DNA from: Maritimibacter sp.
Lineage (GTDB): Bacteria > Pseudomonadota > Alphaproteobacteria > Rhodobacterales > Rhodobacteraceae
Assembly: GCA_002701395.1 (NCBI GenBank)
Contig: NZVC01000032.1
Span: 110,547-174,546 of the forward strand
DNA length: 64,000 nucleotides
Direction: 5' to 3'
This document shows, one piece after another, positions 48,896-59,630 of the stretch (within the stretch, counting starts at the first letter, position 1; each line of letters begins with the position of its first letter). The notes below the pieces were generated by a model, which searched no databases, was not told the DNA's origin, and was given only the letters and a program-made list of their open reading frames with translations. A program made the translations under genes and the position numbers.

Positions 48896-49504
48896 ATGAC
48901 GCCGCAACGGATCGTCATTCTGGGCAACGCGGGCAGTGGGAAGTCCTCGCTGGCGCGGGTATTGGCGCAGCAGCTGTCGTTGCCTGTCGTTCACCTTGAT
49001 TGTCTGTACTGGGGCGCGGGGTGGGTGAAACCGGGCCGCAAGGCGTTCCGCCAGCGCGTTGCCAACGCCACCGACGGACCGGCGTGGATCTGCGAAGGCA
49101 ACTACCACCACCAGACCTTCGACCTGCGCCTGCCAAAAGCCGACCTTGTGATCTGGATGGACACCCCTCGGCTGACCTGCGCCCGTCGCGTCGCCCTCCG
49201 CGCGTTGCGCCAAGGGCCGCGTGCCGACCTGCCGGACGGCTGTGCCGAGAAACTGGACCGCGATTTTTTTGCCTTCCTCGGCTATGTCTGGCGCTTCGAC
49301 AGGGTCTACCGGCCCGCGATCGAGGCGCTGCGCCACGTCCACGGCCCGGACGTGCCCGTCATCCGCCTGCGCGACCGGCGGCAGGCGGATGCCTTCGCAA
49401 CCGGGCTGGGGCCCGCCGACCGGCGTCTCAGCCGGTTCTGGCCTTCGATGCCTTTGCCGCCAGCCGTTCGCGGTGAAGCGTATAAAGCCCCGTCGACACG
49501 ATGA
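48896..49504 (+). CDS. P-loop NTPase, adenylate-kinase-like/topology-modulation-like protein
   Basis: A 202-residue protein. The Walker A motif is VILGNAGSGKSSLAR; HLDCLYWGAGWVKPGR and ICEGNYHHQTFDLRLPKADLVIWMD are typical of the small kinase-like proteins often named topology modulation protein or FlaR-like. Substrate unknown. ATG 48896 has GGGGG upstream and fits better than GTG 48881. The 3' end overlaps the convergent DMT transporter gene by 77 bases. Confidence 0.78.
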   Translation: MTPQRIVILGNAGSGKSSLARVLAQQLSLPVVHLDCLYWGAGWVKPGRKAFRQRVANATDGPAWICEGNYHHQTFDLRLPKADLVIWMDTPRLTCARRVALRALRQGPRADLPDGCAEKLDRDFFAFLGYVWRFDRVYRPAIEALRHVHGPDVPVIRLRDRRQADAFATGLGPADRRLSRFWPSMPLPPAVRGEAYKAPSTR

Positions 49505-50333
49505 TCAGCGCACCGACCCATGTCCAGAAATCCGGCAGGTCGTTGAAGATCAGCCAGCCGTAGAACGTCGACCACAGCAGAAGCGAATATTGCACGGGCG
49601 CCACCACGGCGGCCTGTCCGACCTCCAGCGCCTTGATCAGGGTGAATTCGCCCACGCCAGCCATCGCCGCGACGCCAAGCAACAGTATCAATTCGATGCC
49701 GGTGGTCGGGGTCTGCCAGATGAAGGGCAGGGGCAATGTCAGCAGCACCACGCTGACCAGCGCGGTATAGGCGACGGTCGTGATGGTGCGGTCAGAGTTC
49801 GCCAAGGATCGCGACACGATCTGGCGCAGCGCGAAGCAGAACGCCGCCAGCACCACGAAAAAGATCGCAGGGTTCACCACGCCCATCCCGGGACGGATCA
49901 CGATCAGCGTCCCGAGGAACCCGATGGTGACGGCGGCCCACCGGCGGATGCCCACCGTCTCGCGCAGGATGAAGGCGGACAGAAGCGTGACGATGAACGG
50001 CGCGATGAAGCTGATCGAAACGGCGTCCGCCAGCGGCACGAAGCTGACGGCGACGATGAAGCACACAGCCGAAACGGCGGCGAGGCATCCCCGGAACACC
50101 TGCAACCACGGGTGCGCGGTCTTCAGAACCGACGGACCGTGCCGCGCCAGCAGGAACAGCATCGCCGCGAACAGGCCAAGCTGCCGCGACCACGTCACCT
50201 GGATCGGGTGCATTGTCTGGGTCAGGAACTTGGCTTGCGTGTCGACGGCCGAAAAGACGAACATCGCCAGTGCCATAAGGGCAAGACCCCGCATGTTGTC
50301 GACCTGCTGGCCTGCGGGAGACGGCACGTTCAT
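49428..50333 (-). CDS. DMT superfamily transporter (EamA)
   Basis: A 301-residue inner-membrane protein with about ten hydrophobic helices in two EamA halves; LADAVSISFIAPFIVTLLSAF and the last-helix WVGALIIVSTGLYTLHRE are typical. EamA proteins export metabolites, the substrate here being unknown. Start 50333 is the best-fitting ATG before MRGLALMALAMFVFSAVDTQ. It is divergent from a second EamA gene and overlaps the kinase gene tail to tail. Confidence 0.85.
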   Translation of the reverse strand: MNVPSPAGQQVDNMRGLALMALAMFVFSAVDTQAKFLTQTMHPIQVTWSRQLGLFAAMLFLLARHGPSVLKTAHPWLQVFRGCLAAVSAVCFIVAVSFVPLADAVSISFIAPFIVTLLSAFILRETVGIRRWAAVTIGFLGTLIVIRPGMGVVNPAIFFVVLAAFCFALRQIVSRSLANSDRTITTVAYTALVSVVLLTLPLPFIWQTPTTGIELILLLGVAAMAGVGEFTLIKALEVGQAAVVAPVQYSLLLWSTFYGWLIFNDLPDFWTWVGALIIVSTGLYTLHRERLAAKASKARTG

Positions 50334-50466
50334 CGGTGTAGAGGGAATGGGAATGGTCTTGCTCCGGAACTGACCGGCTGTGCCCGGCCCGGGGTTAGTG
50401 CTACGCCCGGGACGCCGGAGGGTCCAGTGCCGCCCGGCGGGATTCGTGGAACAGGAGATCAAGCAC

Positions 50467-51303
50467 ATGCGTCTGTTCGCGCTGGTCGCGGTGGTCATGG
50501 TGGCCTTCGCGGCGAATTCGGTCCTGAACCGGCTGGCGGTCGGCGGCGGCTGGATCGACGCGATGGATTTCGCCCTGGTCCGGGTGATGTCCGGTGCCGT
50601 GGCCTTGGCCGTTCTGGTGCTGGTGCGGGACCGGCGGCTGTCGGTCGGCGGGCCGCACAGGGTGGCGGGCGTGCTGTCGCTGACGCTGTATCTTGCGGGC
50701 TTTTCGGCCGCCTACCGGACGCTTGATGCGGGGGCCGGTGCGCTGATCCTGTTCGGTGGCGTGCAGGTCACCATGTTCGCCGGCGCGCTTCTGGCCCGCG
50801 AACCGATGCCGCCCCTGCGCTGGATCGGCGCGCTTGTGGCGTTGTCGGGGCTGGCGTGGATGTTCTGGCCCGGAAACGGCGCCAGCGTCCCGCTGCTTGC
50901 AGGGGCGTTGATGGCCGCCGCTGCGGTGGGGTGGGGCATCTACTCGCTGGTGGGCCGCCGCGCCGGAGAGCCGCTGCGCGCCACGGCGGCGAACTTCCTG
51001 CTGGCGGTGCCGGTCTGCGCGGTGATCGCCCTTCTGGCCCGAAGCGGCGCGACGATCACCGGGGCGGGCGTCGTGCTGGCGCTGGTGTCGGGCATCGTGA
51101 CCTCTGGCATGGGGTATGCGCTGTGGTACGCCGTGCTGCCGCGCCTTGCCGCCAGCGTCGCGGCGGTGGCGCAACTGACCGTGCCGGTGATCGCGGTGGC
51201 GGGCGGCGCGTTGTTCCTGTCCGAGCCTGTCCCGCTGGCGCTGATCGCCGCCTGCGCGCTGGTGCTGGGCGGCGTCGCGCTATCGGTGCTCGCAAGGCGT
51301 TAG
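50467..51303 (+). CDS. DMT superfamily transporter (EamA), second copy
   Basis: A 278-residue membrane protein with about ten helices, beginning [24 protein letters not shown] and containing the EamA halves around [20 protein letters not shown] and [26 protein letters not shown] sits before ATG 50467. It is not closely similar in sequence to the divergent neighbour, so the pair is not a recent duplicate. Substrate unknown. Confidence 0.86.
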   Translation: MRLFALVAVVMVAFAANSVLNRLAVGGGWIDAMDFALVRVMSGAVALAVLVLVRDRRLSVGGPHRVAGVLSLTLYLAGFSAAYRTLDAGAGALILFGGVQVTMFAGALLAREPMPPLRWIGALVALSGLAWMFWPGNGASVPLLAGALMAAAAVGWGIYSLVGRRAGEPLRATAANFLLAVPVCAVIALLARSGATITGAGVVLALVSGIVTSGMGYALWYAVLPRLAASVAAVAQLTVPVIAVAGGALFLSEPVPLALIAACALVLGGVALSVLARR

Positions 51304-51323
51304 GGACTGGTCTGGCGCGCGCG

Positions 51324-52067
51324 ATGGCATATCTGAAGCGGATGCGCAGGTTCCTTCTGATCCTCTTCCTTCTGATGCCCGTCCCCGCCGCGGCGGATTG
51401 CGTCGTGTTGCTGCACGGGCTGGCCCGCAGCGCGACCAGCATGGTGCCGCTGGCCGAGGCGTTGCGCGCCAACGGCTATCGCGTCGTGAACCGCGGCTAT
51501 CCCTCGACCGAGCGCAAGATCGAGGTGCTCGTCAACATGGCGGTCGGCCCGGCGGTTGCGGACTGCGGCGACGACCGGGTGCATTTCGTCACGCATTCGA
51601 TGGGGGGCATCCTTGTCCGTTTGTGGCTGTCCAACCATCGCCCGTCCCAGATGGGCCGCGTGGTGATGATGGGGCCGCCTAACCACGGCAGCGAACTGGT
51701 GGACGAATTCGGTGATCTGGCGCCGTTCGAATGGATCAACGGGCCTGCCGGGCTGGAACTGGGCACCGGCCCGGACAGCATCCCGAACCAGCTGGGTCAG
51801 CCGCGTTTCGAACTGGGAATCATCGCGGGCACGCGGTCGCTGAACCCGGTGTATTCGAACGTGATCGACGGTCAGGACGACGGCAAGGTGTCAGTCGCGT
51901 CGACCCGGCTGCCCGGCATGACCGACCACATCACGCTGCCGGTCACGCATACCTTCATGATGATGAACCCGCTGGTCATCGCCGAGGCGATGGAGTTCCT
52001 GGAAAACGGCCGCTTCCGCCCCGAGATGAGCTATGGCGAGGCGCTGGTACGCGTCACCGGCGGCTAA
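51324..52067 (+). CDS. Secreted alpha/beta hydrolase (lipase-like)
   Basis: A 247-residue precursor with a signal peptide (hydrophobic [15 protein letters not shown]). The oxyanion region [14 protein letters not shown], the nucleophile elbow [12 protein letters not shown] and a late histidine ([12 protein letters not shown]) make up a complete triad arrangement. It resembles periplasmic lipases/esterases. ATG 51342 (MRRFLL) may be the true start. It follows the EamA gene by 20 bases. Confidence 0.82.
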   Translation: MAYLKRMRRFLLILFLLMPVPAAADCVVLLHGLARSATSMVPLAEALRANGYRVVNRGYPSTERKIEVLVNMAVGPAVADCGDDRVHFVTHSMGGILVRLWLSNHRPSQMGRVVMMGPPNHGSELVDEFGDLAPFEWINGPAGLELGTGPDSIPNQLGQPRFELGIIAGTRSLNPVYSNVIDGQDDGKVSVASTRLPGMTDHITLPVTHTFMMMNPLVIAEAMEFLENGRFRPEMSYGEALVRVTGG

Positions 52068-52084
52068 GGGCCGTAGCGGCGGGT

Positions 52085-53161
52085 CTAGCTTTTGGGGCCG
52101 GTGATCCGGTTGACGTGACCCATCTTGCGGCCCGGCCGCGCCTCGGCCTTGCCGTACAGGTGGATCGCGGTGGCCGCGTCGCGGGCAAGCTCTGGCACCC
52201 TCAGGATGTCGTCGCCGATCAGGTTTTCCATCACCACGTCCGAATGCCGCCCGCCGTCGCCCAGCGGCCAGCCCGCCACGGCGCGGATGTGCTGTTCGAA
52301 CTGGTCCGACACACAGCCGGTCTGGGTCCAGTGGCCCGAGTTGTGGACGCGCGGCGCGATCTCGTTCACCAGCAGGCCCTGCGGCGTGACGAACAGCTCG
52401 ACCCCCAGCACGCCGACATAGTCCAGCGCGTTCAGGATACGGCCCGCCAGCAGGATCGCGTCGGTCTTCAGCGCGGCAGGGATGCGGGCGGGCACCGTCG
52501 TGGTGTCGAGGATGCCGTCCTTGTGCACGTTCTCGCCGGGATCGAAGGCCGCGACCTCGCCATTCGCGCCGCGCGCGGCGATCACGCTGATCTCGATCGA
52601 AAAGTCGACGAACCCTTCAAGGATCGCGGGCGCGCCGTTCATATCGGCCAGCGCAGCTTCGGCGTCGTCGGGCGACCGCAGCCGCGCCTGTCCCTTGCCG
52701 TCATAGCCGAAACGGCGGGTCTTCAGGATCGCGGGCGTGCCGATCTCGTCTATGGCTTTCGCAAGATCCTCGGCGCTGTCGACGGCGGCGAAGGGCGCGG
52801 TGCCAAGGCCAAGATCCTGCAGGAACGTCTTTTCCGTCAGACGGTCCTGACTGGTGGCCAGCGCCTGCCGCCCCGGGTGGATCGGCTTTTGCGATTCCAG
52901 CAGGTCCAGCGCGGCTGTCGGGATGTTCTCGAATTCATACGTGATCACGTCCACGGACGCGGCGAAGGCGTTCAGCGCCGCCTCGTCGTCGTAGGACGCG
53001 GTCGTGACGCGGTGAGCGACATGGCCCGCCGGAGGCTCGGCGCCCGGCTCGTAGATGTGGGTCAGAAAGCCAAGCCGCGCGGCAGCGACTGACAGCATCC
53101 GGCCAAGCTGGCCGCCGCCGAGAATGCCGATGGTGGCGCCGGGGGTAAGGGGCAGGGTCAT
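52085..53161 (-). CDS. purK: 5-(carboxyamino)imidazole ribonucleotide synthase
   Basis: A 358-residue ATP-grasp enzyme that carboxylates AIR to N5-CAIR. TIGILGGGQLGRMLSVAA is the conserved start; YEFENIPTAALDLLE, RRFGYDGKGQARL, EGFVDFSIEISVI and NEIAPRVHNSGHWT are diagnostic. It follows purE on minus with a 33-base gap, so the two steps that form CAIR are one operon. Confidence 0.97.
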   Translation of the reverse strand: MTLPLTPGATIGILGGGQLGRMLSVAAARLGFLTHIYEPGAEPPAGHVAHRVTTASYDDEAALNAFAASVDVITYEFENIPTAALDLLESQKPIHPGRQALATSQDRLTEKTFLQDLGLGTAPFAAVDSAEDLAKAIDEIGTPAILKTRRFGYDGKGQARLRSPDDAEAALADMNGAPAILEGFVDFSIEISVIAARGANGEVAAFDPGENVHKDGILDTTTVPARIPAALKTDAILLAGRILNALDYVGVLGVELFVTPQGLLVNEIAPRVHNSGHWTQTGCVSDQFEQHIRAVAGWPLGDGGRHSDVVMENLIGDDILRVPELARDAATAIHLYGKAEARPGRKMGHVNRITGPKS

Positions 53162-53194
53162 GCGGGACTCCGGGTCAGGCCGTGGTCGGGAAGG

Positions 53195-53674
53195 TCAATC
53201 GTCGGACGGCGCGTCGGGGATCGAGTCGGACAGCGCATCGCGCCACGCATCGACCCGGTCCGCCAGCGCCGCGTCGGTGACGGCAAGGATCTGCGCCGCC
53301 ATCAGCCCGGCGTTCGCCGCGCCGCCGATGGCCATCGTCGCCACCGGGAAGCCGCGCGGCATCTGGACGATGGAATACAGAGAATCGACGCCGGACAGCG
53401 CGCGGGTCTGGACCGGCACGCCGACCACCGGGATGCGCGTTTTGGACGCCATCATGCCGGGCAGGTGCGCCGCGCCACCGGCGCCCGCGATGATCACCTT
53501 CAGGCCGCGGTCGGCGGCGGTCTTGCCGTAGTCCCACAGCCGGTCCGGCGTCCGGTGCGCGGACACGATCTTCGTTTCGTAGGTTATGCCAAGCTCGTCG
53601 AGGATCTCGGCGGCGAGCTTCATGGTGGGCCAGTCGCTTTGGCTGCCCATGATGATACCCACGTCCACGGTCAT
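53195..53674 (-). CDS. purE: N5-carboxyaminoimidazole ribonucleotide mutase
   Basis: A 159-residue class I PurE that moves the carboxylate from N5-CAIR to C4. [34 protein letters not shown] and [15 protein letters not shown] hold all active-site segments. It is the first gene of the purE-purK pair. Confidence 0.97.
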   Translation of the reverse strand: MTVDVGIIMGSQSDWPTMKLAAEILDELGITYETKIVSAHRTPDRLWDYGKTAADRGLKVIIAGAGGAAHLPGMMASKTRIPVVGVPVQTRALSGVDSLYSIVQMPRGFPVATMAIGGAANAGLMAAQILAVTDAALADRVDAWRDALSDSIPDAPSDD

Positions 53675-53776
53675 GTCCTGTCTCCCGTTGTCATCGCCCC
53701 GCCGTGCGCCCTGCGGTGCGGAGCGCGCACTATACGCGGGAAGGTCGCCGATGCAATCGGCCCGGGGCGGATTGCC

Positions 53777-53995
53777 TCAGGCGATGATGTCGGGCAGCAG
53801 ACGGTCCTCGATCTGGCGGATCTTGTCCTTCAGCAGCAGCTTTTGCTTCTTCAGCCGTCCCAGCCGCAACTGGTCGGCGCGCTGGGTGTCCTGCAGGGCA
53901 GAGATGGCGTCGTCCAGATCGCGATGCTCGCGTCTGAGGACCTCCAGTTCGACCCGCAAAACCTCGGTCTCGTCCATTTGGCCGGATGCGTTCAT
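53777..53995 (-). CDS. YdcH family protein (DUF465)
   Basis: A 72-residue protein almost wholly helical, with LRREHRDLDDAISAL and RLGRLKKQKLLLKDKIRQIEDRL, the basic/acidic helical hairpin of DUF465/YdcH. Function unknown. ATG 53995 has AAGG upstream; MDETEV at 53977 is an alternative. It is divergent from hsp20. Confidence 0.88.
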   Translation of the reverse strand: MNASGQMDETEVLRVELEVLRREHRDLDDAISALQDTQRADQLRLGRLKKQKLLLKDKIRQIEDRLLPDIIA

Positions 53996-54097
53996 TGCGC
54001 CTTCATCCCCGTGCCTTGGCTCCTGTCTGGCTGTGTCGCTGGTGGCGCGAGTAGTAACGCCATTTTCCGAATTCTCAAAGCCACTTGCAGCCTGTCA

Positions 54098-54130
54098 CCC
54101 TTGCGTGGTGCGCCGCCTCTTCCCATATTC
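54098..54130 (+). promoter_or_regulatory. Heat-shock (RpoH-type) promoter before hsp20
   Basis: CCCTTGCG at 54098-54105 and CCCATATT at 54122-54129, with 18 bases between TTG and CCC. This fits the alphaproteobacterial RpoH pattern (CTTG, 17-18 bases, C-Y-T/C-A-T-N-T). A message would start near 54136 with a 55-base leader. No CIRCE or ROSE-type element was seen. Confidence 0.6.
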
Positions 54131-54190
54131 GTTAAAAGGGTCGCCGCAATCGGGGCCTTTACGCAGTGTCGCTTATGAAAGGGCAAGGCC

Positions 54191-54604
54191 ATGACGAAAG
54201 TTGGCTTGGGTTCGCATCCCTTCTTCTTGGGGTTCGAACAGCTTGAACGGCTTATGGAACGGACCGTGAAATCCGAAAACAACGGATATCCGCCGTTCAA
54301 CATCGAGCAGACCAGCGCGAATTCCTACCGCATCACGCTTGCCGTGGCGGGGTTTGCCGAGGATGACCTGTCGATCACCGTAGAGGATCGGCAGCTGATG
54401 ATCCGCGGTCGCCAAGGCGAAGAGGATGACGGCCGGATTTTCCTGCATCGCGGTATTGCCGCGCGGCAGTTTCAGCGCAGTTTCGTATTGGCCGAAGGTG
54501 TCGAGGTATCCGGCGCCGCAATGGAAAACGGGCTGCTGCATGTGGACCTGAGCCGGGCAGAGCCCGAGAAGGTCGTGCGGACGATCCAGATCGACCGCAG
54601 GTAA
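54191..54604 (+). CDS. Hsp20/alpha-crystallin family small heat-shock protein
   Basis: A 137-residue sHSP. The IbpA-like start PFFLGFEQLERLMER, then YPPFNIEQTSANSYRITLAVAGF, LMIRGRQ and FQRSFVLAEGVEVSGAAMENGLLHVDL cover the alpha-crystallin domain. It holds unfolding proteins during heat stress. A heat-shock-type promoter lies upstream and a DUF1150 gene 15 bases downstream. Confidence 0.95.
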   Translation: MTKVGLGSHPFFLGFEQLERLMERTVKSENNGYPPFNIEQTSANSYRITLAVAGFAEDDLSITVEDRQLMIRGRQGEEDDGRIFLHRGIAARQFQRSFVLAEGVEVSGAAMENGLLHVDLSRAEPEKVVRTIQIDRR

Positions 54605-54619
54605 TATGGGGGTGAGACC

Positions 54620-54847
54620 ATGAATACCACTTACGATTTCGCGGCCGACGTGCCGCAGGACATCGTCTATGTCCGGTCGGTCGACGTCGCCGATCTTCCC
54701 GAGGACGTTCAAGCCGAGGTCGAGGGCCTTGACCAGATCTTCGCCGTCCACAACACCGAGGGCGAGCGACTGGCGCTGGTGCGCGACCGCAGCATGGCCT
54801 TCGCGCTGGCGCGGCAGAACGATCTTGCCCCGGTAAGCGTTCACTGA
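54620..54847 (+). CDS. DUF1150 family protein
   Basis: A 75-residue acidic protein. YVRSVDVADLPEDVQAE and the closing FALARQNDLAPVSVH are the DUF1150 hallmarks. Function unknown; its constant place next to an Hsp20 gene in related bacteria, as here, suggests a stress-linked role. The start ATG is 15 bases after the Hsp20 stop. Confidence 0.9.
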   Translation: MNTTYDFAADVPQDIVYVRSVDVADLPEDVQAEVEGLDQIFAVHNTEGERLALVRDRSMAFALARQNDLAPVSVH

Positions 54848-54864
54848 ACCAAAGAGGCGCGGGG

Positions 54865-55731
54865 ATGCCGATGGATTTCGACTGGGTCGACGCCTTTACG
54901 GCGGTTCCCTTCGGCGGCAACGGGTGCGCCGTCGTCTATGACGAAGGCGGCCTCGACCCCGAGACCTGCATGACCTTCGTGCGCGAGACGGGGCTGGTGG
55001 AATGCACGTTCATCGGCCCCTCTGACGCGGCGGACGTCAAGATCCGCTATTTCATGAACAATATGGAAATCCCCTTCGCGGGGCACCCGACGCTGGCCTC
55101 GGTCGCGTCACTGGCGGACCGTGGCCGCGCGAAGCCGGGGCTTTTGCGGTGCGAGACCGGCGCAGGCGTGATCCCCGTAGAGATCGAGACGACGGCGGAC
55201 GGCCCCCGGATCACCATGACGCAGGTCGCGCCGGTGTTCGGCGACACGATGGACCCGGCGCTTGTCGCCGCTGCGGGCGGGCTGTCCGCGGACGATATCG
55301 TAGGCACGCCGCAGGTCGTCTCGACCGGCCTGCCGTTCGTGATCGCCGTGGTGAAGGAAAAGGAGTGCCTGCGCCGCCTGTCCCCCGACTTCGACGCGAT
55401 GCGCATGGTGCGCGGGACGCACGACACGCTGGAACCCTTCTGGGTGTCGCTGGGCGGCGAGACCGAAGCCGGCGACACGTTCTCGCGGCTTGTTCTGGCG
55501 CCGCCGCTGCCGCCCGAGGACCCGTTCACCGGATCGGCCACCGGCGCGATGGCGTCGTATCTTTGGCATCACGGGCTGATCGACAGCCCGCGGTTCGTGG
55601 CGGAGCAGGGGCACTGGATGGGGCGGCCGGGCCGTGCCGATGTCGAGGTTCTTGGCCCGCGCGACGCGATCGAAGGCGTCCGCGTTGGCGGGCGCGGTCA
55701 CGTCCTGATGCGCGGATATCTGAACCTGTAG
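54865..55731 (+). CDS. PhzF family isomerase
   Basis: A 288-residue PhzF-fold protein, built of two similar halves. The catalytic-glutamate region ETGLVECTFIGPS, FAGHPTLASVAS and DPFTGSATGAMASYLW are conserved. PhzF isomerises a phenazine precursor, but most members have unknown substrates and no phenazine genes are near. It may share the heat-shock transcript with hsp20 and DUF1150 (17-base gap). A terminator follows. Confidence 0.9.
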   Translation: MPMDFDWVDAFTAVPFGGNGCAVVYDEGGLDPETCMTFVRETGLVECTFIGPSDAADVKIRYFMNNMEIPFAGHPTLASVASLADRGRAKPGLLRCETGAGVIPVEIETTADGPRITMTQVAPVFGDTMDPALVAAAGGLSADDIVGTPQVVSTGLPFVIAVVKEKECLRRLSPDFDAMRMVRGTHDTLEPFWVSLGGETEAGDTFSRLVLAPPLPPEDPFTGSATGAMASYLWHHGLIDSPRFVAEQGHWMGRPGRADVEVLGPRDAIEGVRVGGRGHVLMRGYLNL

Positions 55732-55850
55732 GATTTTCGGCGAAAGACCGTTGGCCGGTCTCGGGTGGCCGAGGATCTGCCGGTCTGTTGGGGCGAAGCA
55801 GCGGGCCGTGTCAGCCTGCGTTCCGTACCTTGTCGGACCGAGGACAGGCA

Positions 55851-55886
55851 AACGCCGCCACGCGAGTGCGCGGCGGCGTTGTTTTT
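55851..55886. terminator. Bidirectional terminator between phzF and sat-cysC
   Basis: Arms 55851-55859 (AACGCCGCC) and 55872-55880 (GGCGGCGTT) enclose an inner CGCG/CGCG stem. GTTTTTA follows on plus; on minus the stem is followed by TTTG. It stops phzF transcription and probably also that of the convergent sulphate-activation gene. Confidence 0.88.
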
Positions 55887-55887
55887 A

Positions 55888-57594
55888 TCAGGCGGCGATC
55901 AGCCCCATCGATTCCAGCTTCAGGATCACCTGGTGGGCGCAGTTGTCGACGTCCACGTTCTCGGTATCCAGCGACAGCTCGGGGTTGGCGGGCACGTCGT
56001 ACGGGTCGGAGATCCCGGTGAATTCCTTGATCTTGCCCTCGCGCGCCAGCTTGTACAGGCCCTTGCGGTCACGCCGTTCGCATTCCTCCAGCGAGGTCGC
56101 GACGTGCACTTCGACGAAGGCGCCGAACTGCTCGATGTCCTCGCGCACCGCGCGGCGGGTGGTCGCATAGGGCGCGATGGGCGCGCAGATCGCGATGCCG
56201 CCGTTCTTGGTGATCTCGGACGCGACAAAGCCGATGCGGCGGATGTTCAGGTCACGGTGCTCTTTCGAGAAGCCCAGCTCCGAGCTGAGGTTCTTCCGCA
56301 CGATGTCGCCATCCAGCAGCGTGACGGGACGGCCGCCCATCTCCATCAGCTTGACCATCAGCGCGTTCGCGATGGTCGACTTGCCCGACCCGGAGAAGCC
56401 GGTGAAGAACACGGTGAAGCCCTGCTGCGACCGCGGCGGACGCGTGCGGCGCAGTTCCTTCACCACCTCGGGGAACGAGAACCACTCGGGGATCTCAAGG
56501 CCCTCGGCCAGTCGGCGGCGCAGTTCCGTGCCCGAGATGTTCAGGACGGTCACGCCGTCCTCGATCTCGTCGGCGGGTTCGTACTGGGCGCGTTCCTGCA
56601 CGTAGACCATGTGCTTGAACGGAACCATCTCTAGCCCGATCTCGGATTCGTATTCCTTGAACAGCTCTTGCGCGTCGTAGGGGCCATAGAAATCTTCGCC
56701 GGCAGAGTTCTTGCCGGGGCCGGCGTGGTCGCGGCCCACGATGAAGTGGGTGCAGCCGTGATTGGCGCGGATCAGCCCGTGCCAGACCGCTTCGCGCGGG
56801 CCGGCCATGCGCATGGCGAGGTTCAAGAGCGACATCGACGTGGTCGAGGCCGGGTACTTGTCCAGCACCGCCTCGTAACAGCGGACGCGGGTGAAGTGGT
56901 CGACGTCGCCGGGCTTGGTCATGCCGACGATGGGGTGGATCAGCAGGTTCGCCTGCGCTTCCTTCGCGGCGCGGAACGTCAGTTCCTGGTGCGCGCGGTG
57001 CAGCGGGTTGCGCGTCTGGAATGCGACGACCCGGCGCCAGCCCATCTTGCGGAAGAAGGCGCGCAGCTCGTTCGGCGTGTCGCGACGGGCGCGGAAGTCA
57101 TAGTGCACCGGCTGCTGGATGCCGGTGACCGGGCCGCCCAGATAGATCTTGCCGGCGTGGTTGTGCAGGTAGTTCACCGCAGGGTGCGCGCTGTCGTCAG
57201 CTCCGAAGACCTTCTCGGCCTCGCGGGCCTTGTTCGGCTCCCACTTGTCGGTGACCGTCATGGTGCCAAGGATCACGCCTTCCTGGTCGCGCAGCGCGAT
57301 GTCCTGACCCACCTCGATCGAGTCGGCGAACTTCTCGTTCACGTCCAGCGTGATGGGCATCGGCCACAGGGTGCCGTCCGCAAGGCGCATGTTCTCGACG
57401 ACGCCGTTATAATCCTCTTCCGACAGGAAGCCCTTCAGCGGGTTGAACCCGCCGTTCATCAGAAGCTCGAGGTCGCAGATCTGGCGCGGGGTCAGATCCC
57501 AGCTGGTCAGGTCGGCGGCTTCGACCTTCAGCTTCTGGGCGCTTTCGTAAGAAACATAAAGTTCCGGGATCGGAGCGAGGTTGTTCAACTGCAT
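55888..57594 (-). CDS. Fused sulfate adenylyltransferase/adenylylsulfate kinase
   Basis: A 568-residue bifunctional enzyme of sulphate assimilation. Residues about 1-385 are ATP sulfurylase, with FQTRNPLHRAHQELT (HxxH site) and HFIVGRDHAGPGK; residues about 390-568 are APS kinase, with Walker A GFSGSGKST (near 397), LLDGDIVRKNLSSELGF and YKLAREGKIKEFTGI. It turns sulphate into APS and then PAPS. No cysDN genes are nearby, as expected for this fusion type. Confidence 0.96.
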   Translation of the reverse strand: MQLNNLAPIPELYVSYESAQKLKVEAADLTSWDLTPRQICDLELLMNGGFNPLKGFLSEEDYNGVVENMRLADGTLWPMPITLDVNEKFADSIEVGQDIALRDQEGVILGTMTVTDKWEPNKAREAEKVFGADDSAHPAVNYLHNHAGKIYLGGPVTGIQQPVHYDFRARRDTPNELRAFFRKMGWRRVVAFQTRNPLHRAHQELTFRAAKEAQANLLIHPIVGMTKPGDVDHFTRVRCYEAVLDKYPASTTSMSLLNLAMRMAGPREAVWHGLIRANHGCTHFIVGRDHAGPGKNSAGEDFYGPYDAQELFKEYESEIGLEMVPFKHMVYVQERAQYEPADEIEDGVTVLNISGTELRRRLAEGLEIPEWFSFPEVVKELRRTRPPRSQQGFTVFFTGFSGSGKSTIANALMVKLMEMGGRPVTLLDGDIVRKNLSSELGFSKEHRDLNIRRIGFVASEITKNGGIAICAPIAPYATTRRAVREDIEQFGAFVEVHVATSLEECERRDRKGLYKLAREGKIKEFTGISDPYDVPANPELSLDTENVDVDNCAHQVILKLESMGLIAA

Positions 57595-57914
57595 TTCAGG
57601 CCTACTGGTTCGGATCGACGCGCGGATCGCGTCTTTGAAGGGATCGCGGGCCGTCTAGCCCCGGAAAGTGGCCAAAGTCTAGCGAATGCGCCCCGATCTG
57701 CTTGGAAAGGTCCGCGATTGCGCGATTTCCGGCGCATACGGGACACGCGTTCAGAAAACCGCGATCCCGTAGGACAGCTTGGCCGCGCCTTTAGCGAAAG
57801 GCGACCGCCCGTTCCGCCGCAGTGCAGAAACGAACGGCCCGACGCCGTCTGACGGTGCCGGGCCGGACCAGCCCCGAAGGGCGAAGATTTGGCGGGCCGC
57901 TGCCGGGCCGGGCC
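57595..57914. other. 320-base gap between sat-cysC and trxB, promoter and hairpin region
   Basis: No gene is visible. The left part holds the promoter and leader of the sulphate gene; a likely -10 of the family type (CTAGAC) is near 57675 on minus but its -35 is unclear. Near the trxB end lies an imperfect hairpin, GGCCCG 57836-57841 with CGGGCC 57859-57864 plus an inner CCGTC/GACGG stem, a possible end for trxB. Confidence 0.4.
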
Positions 57915-59600
<1,686 letters not shown>

Positions 59601-59630
59601 CGCCCTGTTGGGCGCCAGCGGCCTGCAGGT

